From assembly GCA_016650435.1 (NCBI GenBank), contig JAENVT010000554.1, positions 1 to 10,561 on the forward strand: DNA of 10,561 nucleotides, written 5' to 3'. This stretch comes from Ilumatobacteraceae bacterium (GTDB lineage Bacteria > Actinomycetota > Acidimicrobiia > Acidimicrobiales > Ilumatobacteraceae). The position numbers and the translations under genes were made by a program. Below the pieces are notes generated by a model. That model had not been told where the DNA came from and ran no database searches. It saw only the letters and a list, made by a program, of their open reading frames with translations. This document shows, one piece after another, positions 6,321 to 10,561 of the stretch (the stretch's first letter is position 1; each line of letters opens with the position of its first letter).

Positions 6321-8087
6321 GTGATCCGATCGACGACGCGTTCGACCGCAACGAGAGGCACCGATCGCGTCGGCGGCTGGCGGCGCGGGATCCCGATGCT
6401 GGAGGTCGCGCGCACCTACGAGCGGTCGTGGCTCGTCAAGGACCTGACGGCTGGCACGGTGCTCGTGGCCCTGCTCGCCCCCGCGGGCATGGCATACGCG
6501 CAAGCCTCGGGGTTGCCGCCGATTACTGGCCTGTACGCAACGATCGTGCCATTGCTCGTTTACGCACTAGTCGGGCCATCGCGCATCTTGGTCATGGGCC
6601 CCGACTCGTCGCTCGCCCCGCTCATCGCCGCTGCCGTGATCCCGCTGAGCCACGGCGATCCTGGTCGGGCCATCGCCGTCGCAGGACTGTTATCGGTCTT
6701 GGTCGGGGTCATCGGCGTACTCGCCGGGCTCGCCAGATTCGGCTTTCTCGCCGAGCTCCTGTCTGCCCCGGTGCGCTACGGCTACCTCAACGGAATCGCC
6801 CTCACGATCCTTGTCAGCCAACTTCCGAAAGCGCTTGGCTTCTCCGTCGATGCCGAGACCCTGCTCGGAACGCTTCGTGACCTCGTGAGCGGCATCACCG
6901 ACGGGGAGACGAACCGCTGGGCGCTCGGTCTCGCCGGGACAGCGCTCGCGGCCATCGTCGGGCTCCGTCGTTTCGTGCCACGAGTTCCGGGTGTGCTGGT
7001 GGCGGTGATCGCCGGCATTCTCGCGACCGTTGCATTCGGGTTGGTCGATCACGGCGTGCGCGTCGTCGGAGATCTTCCGTCCGGGTTCGGGAGTCCGCGA
7101 CTGCCCGCCATCAGTTGGCAGAGCATCGGCCGGCTCACCGGTGCGGCGCTTGGCATCGCCTTCATCGCCTTCGCCGACACGAGCGTGCTGGCCAGGGTGT
7201 ACGCGGACAAGCGTGGTGCACGCGTCGACGCGAACCAGGAACTCGTCGCGCTCGGCCTGGTCAACGTCGCAGCCGGCTTGTTCCAGGGAATGCCGGTAAG
7301 TGGCAGCCAGTCCCGCACGCCGGTTGCTGAGGCCGCCGGGGCGCGCACGCAGCTAACCGGTGTCGCCGCAGCGGCGCTGCTCCTCGGAGTCGTCGTTGGT
7401 GCACCGGAGGCGTTCCGCAACCTGCCCCAGCCGGTGCTCGCCGCGGTCGTGGTCGCTGCCGCGCTCCGCGTCTTCGCCATCGGCCCGCTCGGGCGGCTCG
7501 CCGCGATCCGGCGCAGCGAGTTCCTGCTCGGCGTGGCCGCCTTCCTCGCCGTGGCCATTCTCGGCGCGATCGTCGGGGTGGTCGTAGCGATCGCGTTGTC
7601 GTTGCTGAACTTCATGCGCAAGGCGTGGAAGCCGCACACCGCCGAACTCGTCCGGGTCGACGGGCTCAAGGGCTATCACGACAACGAACGTCATCCAGAG
7701 GGCCGGCGGATCGCTGGCCTGCTGCTCTATCGCTTCGACGCGCCGCTGTTCTTCGCAAACGCCAGGTTTTTCGTGGAGGATGTGCTCGCCCGGGTCGACC
7801 AGTCACCGACACCGATCCGTGTCGTGCTCGTGACGGCCGAACCGATCACCGACGTCGACTCAACGGCGGCCGACGCAATCGCCGAGTTGGTGCACGACTT
7901 GGCGCAGCGAGGTGCTGTTCTCCGGTTCGCCGAGCTGAAGGGACACGTCCGAGAACGCATGCAGGCCTACGGGCTCGTTGATTTGATCGGTGCCGACCAG
8001 TTCGCCCGGACGACCGGAGAAGGCGTACATGCCTACGTGAACGCGGCGGGTGTCGATTGGGTCGACTGGGAGGACCGCACCCCCTGA
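6321..8087 (+). CDS. SulP/SLC26-family anion transporter with STAS domain
   Basis: The 588-residue protein has the SulP layout. A cytosolic N-terminus (RRGIPML..RTYERSWLVKDLTAG) leads into TM1 with APAGMAYAQASGLPPITGLY. About ten further hydrophobic segments reach residue ~430 (including SAPVRYGYLNGIA; FIAFADTSVLARVYADKRG; SGSQSRTPVAEAAGARTQLTG). A cytoplasmic STAS domain follows (about 460-575) with the conserved DVDSTAADA loop (511-518). Family members carry sulfate, bicarbonate, dicarboxylates or other anions; the substrate cannot be told here. The start is uncertain: GTG 6321 (TTG 6318 is adjacent) keeps the RRGIPML segment conserved in the family, whereas ATG 6396 would remove it. Neither has a good Shine-Dalgarno. 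It stands alone on the plus strand, convergent with the stress operon. SulP genes commonly occur in actinobacterial stress islands. Confidence 0.93.
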   Translation: MIRSTTRSTATRGTDRVGGWRRGIPMLEVARTYERSWLVKDLTAGTVLVALLAPAGMAYAQASGLPPITGLYATIVPLLVYALVGPSRILVMGPDSSLAPLIAAAVIPLSHGDPGRAIAVAGLLSVLVGVIGVLAGLARFGFLAELLSAPVRYGYLNGIALTILVSQLPKALGFSVDAETLLGTLRDLVSGITDGETNRWALGLAGTALAAIVGLRRFVPRVPGVLVAVIAGILATVAFGLVDHGVRVVGDLPSGFGSPRLPAISWQSIGRLTGAALGIAFIAFADTSVLARVYADKRGARVDANQELVALGLVNVAAGLFQGMPVSGSQSRTPVAEAAGARTQLTGVAAAALLLGVVVGAPEAFRNLPQPVLAAVVVAAALRVFAIGPLGRLAAIRRSEFLLGVAAFLAVAILGAIVGVVVAIALSLLNFMRKAWKPHTAELVRVDGLKGYHDNERHPEGRRIAGLLLYRFDAPLFFANARFFVEDVLARVDQSPTPIRVVLVTAEPITDVDSTAADAIAELVHDLAQRGAVLRFAELKGHVRERMQAYGLVDLIGADQFARTTGEGVHAYVNAAGVDWVDWEDRTP

Positions 8088-8242
8088 GTCGCTGGTTCAT
8101 ATCCACCGGAGGCGACCGATCGACCGATCCCGTACGAGGACAACTCTGCGCGGTCGCCGGGTGGATCGGGCCGCACGCGTTTGAGCCCGGGCGGCCGCCC
8201 ACCGCAGCGCGGCGACGGAAGGTTGCGAGCCACGCACATCAG
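8088..8242. other. Gap between convergent SulP and APH fragment
   Basis: No gene seen. On the minus strand, where the missing C-terminal part of the APH-like gene should lie, none of the three frames reads as that family. There is a small tandem duplication of GACCGATC near 8114-8131. No convincing U-tract terminator is visible. Confidence 0.5.
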
Positions 8243-8260
8243 TTAGCGCTGTTTGGGCGT
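8240..8260 (+). repeat. Imperfect direct repeat, copy 1
   Basis: The ~20-nt motif CAGTTAGCGCTGTTTGGGCG is closely similar to CAGTTAACGCTGTCCGGCGT at 8434-8453, same orientation. This copy supplies the TAA stop that ends the APH fragment, so it marks the breakpoint. Confidence 0.55.
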
Positions 8261-8428
8261 GCTCAGATCGAGGAACGCGAACCGCACCGGTTTCTTGCGC
8301 TTGTGAACTAGGTCGCCCTCGAAGACGAGTGAGGAGATGTGAGTCTCCACGATCTCGACATCCTGCCGAGACGGGTCCCAAAGGCGCTGCCCGGCCCGGC
8401 GCGAGGGTTCAGGCAACCGATCACTCAC
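8243..8428 (-). pseudogene. N-terminal fragment of APH-like / P-loop kinase protein
   Basis: The 61-residue frame contains DVEIVETHISSLVFEGDLVHKRKKPVRFAFLDLST (read in parts: VETHIS, VHKRKKPV, FLDLST). This is the hallmark N-terminus of the long bacterial proteins combining an aminoglycoside-phosphotransferase-like domain with an AAA_33 P-loop kinase domain; mycobacterial Rv2004c (DosR regulon) is the type I have in mind. After STPKQR a TAA occurs and the family's following RRxFCEREVxLNRRLAP segment is absent in every frame, so some 400 or more residues are missing. GTG 8428 is the likely former start; no good Shine-Dalgarno is visible. It lies 142 bp downstream of the PNPOx-like gene on the same strand, as Rv2004c lies next to the Usp gene Rv2005c. 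Confidence 0.75.
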
Positions 8429-8433
8429 ACCGA

Positions 8434-8453
8434 CAGTTAACGCTGTCCGGCGT
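8434..8453 (+). repeat. Imperfect direct repeat, copy 2
   Basis: CAGTTAACGCTGTCCGGCGT, about 17-18 of 20 positions shared with copy 1 at 8240-8260. It lies just upstream of the APH fragment's GTG start, so the two copies bracket the fragment almost exactly. Confidence 0.55.
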
Positions 8454-8519
8454 CTACAGCACAGATGTCCGACGTCCTCCGCCCCGTACGCATGCAGTGG
8501 CCGTAGTACGAGGTGGGCT

Positions 8520-8545
8520 GAGCCGAGTCAGCTGAGTCCCGGCTC
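8520..8545 (-). terminator. Possible stem-loop after the PNPOx-like gene
   Basis: GAGCCG (8520-8525) pairs with CGGCTC (8540-8545) around a 14-nt loop containing the palindrome TCAGCTGA. It lies 26-51 nt past the stop at 8571 on the minus strand. No U-tract follows, so an intrinsic terminator is doubtful. GGCTCA at 8550-8555 offers an alternative partner for TGAGCC. Confidence 0.25.
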
Positions 8546-8570
8546 TCGAGGCTCAGGCATCACACCCCAC

Positions 8571-8996
8571 TTAGAGATATCCAGCGGGATGAAAGGACCA
8601 TCGCGCTGAGCGGTTGGTAACTCGTCGGCCGGAAACATGAGTCGGTACGATGATCCGCCACGCGTCGCGGTCCTCAGAGTCGATCGGATGGGTGTCGTGG
8701 TCGGGATCGGGTGATGACTCGACGAGTACTCCGCGAACGAGCACGCTCCACCCGCCGTCATGGCTTGCGTCGATTCCGTCGATCTCGAAGCAGACTGCCC
8801 TGCCGGAGTGGTCGATGACGTTGTCTGGGCGGGTACGGATGGCGATGACCGATTTTCCGCCGAACAAGGCCATCTTGTAGTTGATCGGGAACACCAACGG
8901 GTACCCGTTGTCGACTACCGCGACACGTCCAATGTTGAGCGACGCAAGCAAGAGTTCGCAGTCACTCGTGGAGAGCTCGGTCACTTTGCTGCTCAT
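8571..8996 (-). CDS. Pyridoxamine 5'-phosphate oxidase-like flavin-binding protein
   Basis: The 141-residue protein has the split-barrel PNPOx-like fold pattern common in actinobacterial stress clusters: LLASLNIGRVAVVDNGYPLV (16-35), FPINYKM (36-42), ICFE-type strand AVCFEIDGID (67-76), GWSVLVRGVL (82-91) and the closing VPTHVSGRRV (117-126). Relatives bind FMN, F420 or haem and often have unknown substrates; several mycobacterial members are in the DosR regulon. ATG 8996 has an ideal Shine-Dalgarno (GGAGGA, 3 nt before the ATG). Its first 35 nt overlap the end of the GNAT gene, so the two are probably translationally coupled. Residues after 126 (TNRSARWSFHPAGYL) extend beyond the usual family end. 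Confidence 0.88.
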   Translation of the reverse strand: MSSKVTELSTSDCELLLASLNIGRVAVVDNGYPLVFPINYKMALFGGKSVIAIRTRPDNVIDHSGRAVCFEIDGIDASHDGGWSVLVRGVLVESSPDPDHDTHPIDSEDRDAWRIIVPTHVSGRRVTNRSARWSFHPAGYL

Positions 8997-9618
8997 GGTT
9001 CCTCCGGTGCAATAGCGCTTGTTGATGTCTGATCTCCGCTTCGGCTTCGAGGTGGTCGAGCGTCGAGAGATCCAGCGTCACGTCAACCACGCCACCATCG
9101 ACGCGAGTCTGCTCGGCGAGGCCCACGGTCCGAAACACGAGCAGCATGTCGCAGTTACCAGCGAGCGTTTGGGCGACGAGTTGTTTGAGGCCACATCGTC
9201 TGGCCACCACCGCAAGCCGTTCCAGCAGAAGCGTTGCAACACCTTCGCGATGATGGTCGTCCGCCACTGCGAACGCGACCTCAGCCTCGTCTGGCTTCTC
9301 GCTCATGACGAACTCGCCGAGACCGATCAACTCGTTGTCAATCGACGCGAGAAGTGTGACGTGGTGAGGAACATCTTGGGCAACCACGCTTCTCAGTTCT
9401 TTCTCAGGAATGGTCCGACGTATGCCGAAGAACCGGGAGTAGGTCGCCGTGTCACTGAGGCGCTCGTAGAACGTCCGCACTCGAGCCAGGTCGGCCAGTG
9501 CGGCGGGGGCGATGTCGACTGATCGTCCGTTCGCGAGCAGGACCGAGCCGGAGACACCGTCGAGCGGCGCGCTAACGGCAGCACAGTCACCCGTCCGAGG
9601 TTCGGCTTGGCTTTTCAC
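8962..9618 (-). CDS. GNAT-family N-acetyltransferase
   Basis: The 218-residue product contains a GNAT domain (about 32-180) of the type related to protein lysine acetyltransferases (Pat/PatZ C-terminal domains): IAPAALADLARVRTFYERLS, YSRFFGIRR (60-68), EAEVAFAVADDHHREGVATL with the acetyl-CoA pyrophosphate loop HREGVA (123-128), then GLKQLVAQTLAGNCDML and VFRTVGL. A charged tail (190-218) follows the domain. The likely reaction is acetyl transfer from acetyl-CoA to a protein or small-molecule amine; the target is unknown. GTG 9618 is 9 bp after the UspA stop, and the 3' end overlaps the PNPOx-like gene by 35 nt. A neighbouring CoA-binding-domain ORF (10085-10390) recalls Pat proteins in which both domains are fused, but here they are separate. 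Confidence 0.9.
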   Translation of the reverse strand: MKSQAEPRTGDCAAVSAPLDGVSGSVLLANGRSVDIAPAALADLARVRTFYERLSDTATYSRFFGIRRTIPEKELRSVVAQDVPHHVTLLASIDNELIGLGEFVMSEKPDEAEVAFAVADDHHREGVATLLLERLAVVARRCGLKQLVAQTLAGNCDMLLVFRTVGLAEQTRVDGGVVDVTLDLSTLDHLEAEAEIRHQQALLHRRNHEQQSDRALHE

Positions 9619-9627
9619 GCCGGGCCG

Positions 9628-10095
9628 TCACGCATTGATCTGCCGGCTTGCATTCCGCGGCGCTGGGACGATCAGGACGGGGCGAGCGGACCGGTGGGCG
9701 AGTTTGGTACTCGTGTCACCGAGGGCGAGCAGCTCGGCCTGCCCAACACCCCGACTGCCGACGACGATGAGATCTGCATCGATCTGATCGGCAAGTTCGA
9801 GCAACACCCGCGCCGGCGGACCGTCGAGAAGAACGACGCGTGGCCGAATGCCCAGTCGCCGAAACGAGTCTGTCCAGCGACCCTCCATCAGCGCCGTGAC
9901 ATGCGCGTGCGAGTTGTGTTCGTCGCCTGCCTTTGGGTGTTCGGACCACACGTCGAGAAGGCCCACAGCGTGCGCGGCAACGATCTCGGCATCAAGCTGT
10001 TTCGCAAGAATCGTCGCGAACGCAGCCGCGCGATCGGATTCGGGCGATCCGTCGACACCGACGAGGATGGTATTGATCCGCGACTCAGCCGCCAT
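9628..10095 (-). CDS. Universal stress protein, UspA family
   Basis: From ATG 10095 the protein has 155 residues and a single Usp domain: the N-terminal strand INTILVGVDGSPES with Asp15, an amphipathic helix (AAAFATILAKQL), AEIVAAHAVGLL, and the C-terminal nucleotide-loop VGSRGVGQAELLALGDTSTKLAHRSARPVLIVP. The ATP-binding pattern G-2x-G-9x-G(S/T) is nearly intact (G113, G116, G126), but the residue after G126 is Asp rather than Ser/Thr. ATG 10095 is preferred over upstream starts because a GGGAG Shine-Dalgarno lies 6 nt before it and the domain begins immediately. The start overlaps the last 11 nt of the CoA-binding ORF. It probably binds ATP or acts as a stress-responsive signalling protein in the cytosol. 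Confidence 0.9.
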   Translation of the reverse strand: MAAESRINTILVGVDGSPESDRAAAFATILAKQLDAEIVAAHAVGLLDVWSEHPKAGDEHNSHAHVTALMEGRWTDSFRRLGIRPRVVLLDGPPARVLLELADQIDADLIVVGSRGVGQAELLALGDTSTKLAHRSARPVLIVPAPRNASRQINA

Positions 10096-10390
10096 CGCTC
10101 GCTCCCGCGACGGCGAGATCCCAGCGGACATGGCGAACTGTGCGGTGGACGCGATGGAACCTGATCGCCCCATCCAACGTCATCGGTACATCCCCCGAGC
10201 CTCGCGCAACAGGATCGGCCAGCGACGGTCTCGCAGGCCGGATTGACTGGCACCACGTTGTAGCCATGAGCAGTGAGTTGGTCGAATACTCTCGACGAGA
10301 CATCTCGGCACTGTTTGGAGTGCCAATCAACGCGATTCGGGTACCGCACGAGAACCTTTCATCGGCGGCCACATCAACCGTCGCGCACAC
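10085..10390 (-). pseudogene. CoA-binding-domain ORF scrambled by two compensating frameshifts
   Basis: From GTG 10390 the frame starts like a stand-alone CoA_binding_2 (YccU-like) protein: TRIALIGTPNSAEMSRR. Near 10289-10294 a GA appears duplicated (CGAGAGTA), and the family continues in another frame as RVFDQLTAHGYNVVPVNPACETVAGRSC, the signature of this domain. At a run of five C (10192-10196) one extra base returns reading to the first frame, GDVPMTLDGAIRFHRV. The two insertions total +3, so the first frame stays open from 10390 to its TGA at 10085-10087 but carries about 31 wrong residues in the core. Its 3' end overlaps the UspA ATG by 11 nt, as in an intact operon. Repaired length (about 100 residues) is short for the family (about 135). 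Either true decay or two sequencing/assembly errors. Confidence 0.75.
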
Positions 10391-10402
10391 CGCGTTGACG
10401 AG

Positions 10403-10561
10403 TCACTCCGCTTCGTCCGCGCCGCGCACGACTACGACAGGCACAGCGCAACGATCAAGGACTGTGTTCACGGTGGACCCGAAGAGGCGTGCTGCCAGAG
10501 CACCACGTCCACGTGAGCCCACCACAAGCAGATCGCCGTCACGGACGGTCTCGAGCAAGGC
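10403..10561 (-). CDS. Universal stress protein, UspA family, C-terminal part only
   Basis: The last 52 residues of a Usp domain enter from the right edge: LLETVRDGDLLVVGSRGRGALAARLFGST, then VNTVLDRCAVPVVVVRGADEAE and TGA. The ATP-binding signature G-2x-G-9x-G-S is canonical (GSRG ... LFGST), unlike the Asp-substituted copy at 9628-10095. The two Usp domains are in the same orientation, 12 bp plus the CoA-binding ORF apart, and were probably cotranscribed. The start and N-terminal half are outside the window, so it may also be a tandem two-domain Usp. Confidence 0.9.
   Translation of the reverse strand, partial: ALLETVRDGDLLVVGSRGRGALAARLFGSTVNTVLDRCAVPVVVVRGADEAE

Noticed and set aside
5533..6324. 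263-codon plus-strand open frame across the gene-poor region
   Set aside because: It crosses the IS110 stub in the wrong frame, is Arg/Ser-rich and shows no family signature.
8088..8125. tRNA-like T-arm (GGTTCATATCC) after SulP
   Set aside because: The flanking bases do not form a T-stem and no acceptor, D or anticodon arms could be assembled.
1..10561. CRISPR array or complete antiphage system
   Set aside because: No regularly spaced repeats, Cas motifs or known defence effector domains were seen.

Overview
The DNA is GC-rich, with strong G/C third-position bias, frequent GTG starts and actinobacterial-type proteins. It most likely comes from an actinomycete. The Thr-rich, PQQ-like lipoprotein would suit Acidimicrobiia or a related lineage, but that placement is inference. 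Most genes belong to families known from the mycobacterial DosR dormancy regulon and similar stress islands: universal stress proteins (UspA), a PNPOx-like flavoprotein, a phosphoribosyltransferase, an erythromycin-esterase homologue, a baeRF release-factor-like protein, and an aminoglycoside-phosphotransferase-like fragment of the Rv2004c type.

Layout. (1) Positions 1-3155, minus strand: a tight operon of a second, divergent GroEL, a baeRF-family eRF1-like protein (9 bp gap) and a phosphoribosyltransferase that runs off the left edge. Three 15-nt tandem repeats precede the last gene. (2) Positions 3156-3410: a divergent intergenic region with two candidate DosR-like boxes. (3) Positions 3411-3934, plus strand: a decayed erythromycin-esterase gene with an in-frame stop, a frameshift and a lost C-terminus. 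It ends inside the GTG start of a secreted lipoprotein (3931-5493). (4) Positions 5494-6320: no intact gene; an IS110-family transposase N-terminal stub and an unrecognised patch with coding-like codon use. (5) Positions 6321-8087: a SulP anion transporter with a STAS domain. (6) Positions 8243-10561, minus strand: a stress operon of UspA (partial), a CoA-binding-domain ORF with two compensating frameshifts, UspA, a GNAT acetyltransferase and a PNPOx-like protein, followed by a fragment of an APH/P-loop-kinase gene flanked by imperfect direct repeats.

Working model (inference). This is an accessory stress/dormancy island being remodelled. Intact groEL-baeRF-PRT and Usp-GNAT-PNPOx operons remain, while at least four other loci are broken or scrambled. 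The pairing of a chaperonin with a release-factor-like protein in one operon is the most unusual functional arrangement; a role in proteostasis and ribosome recovery during energy limitation is plausible but unproven.
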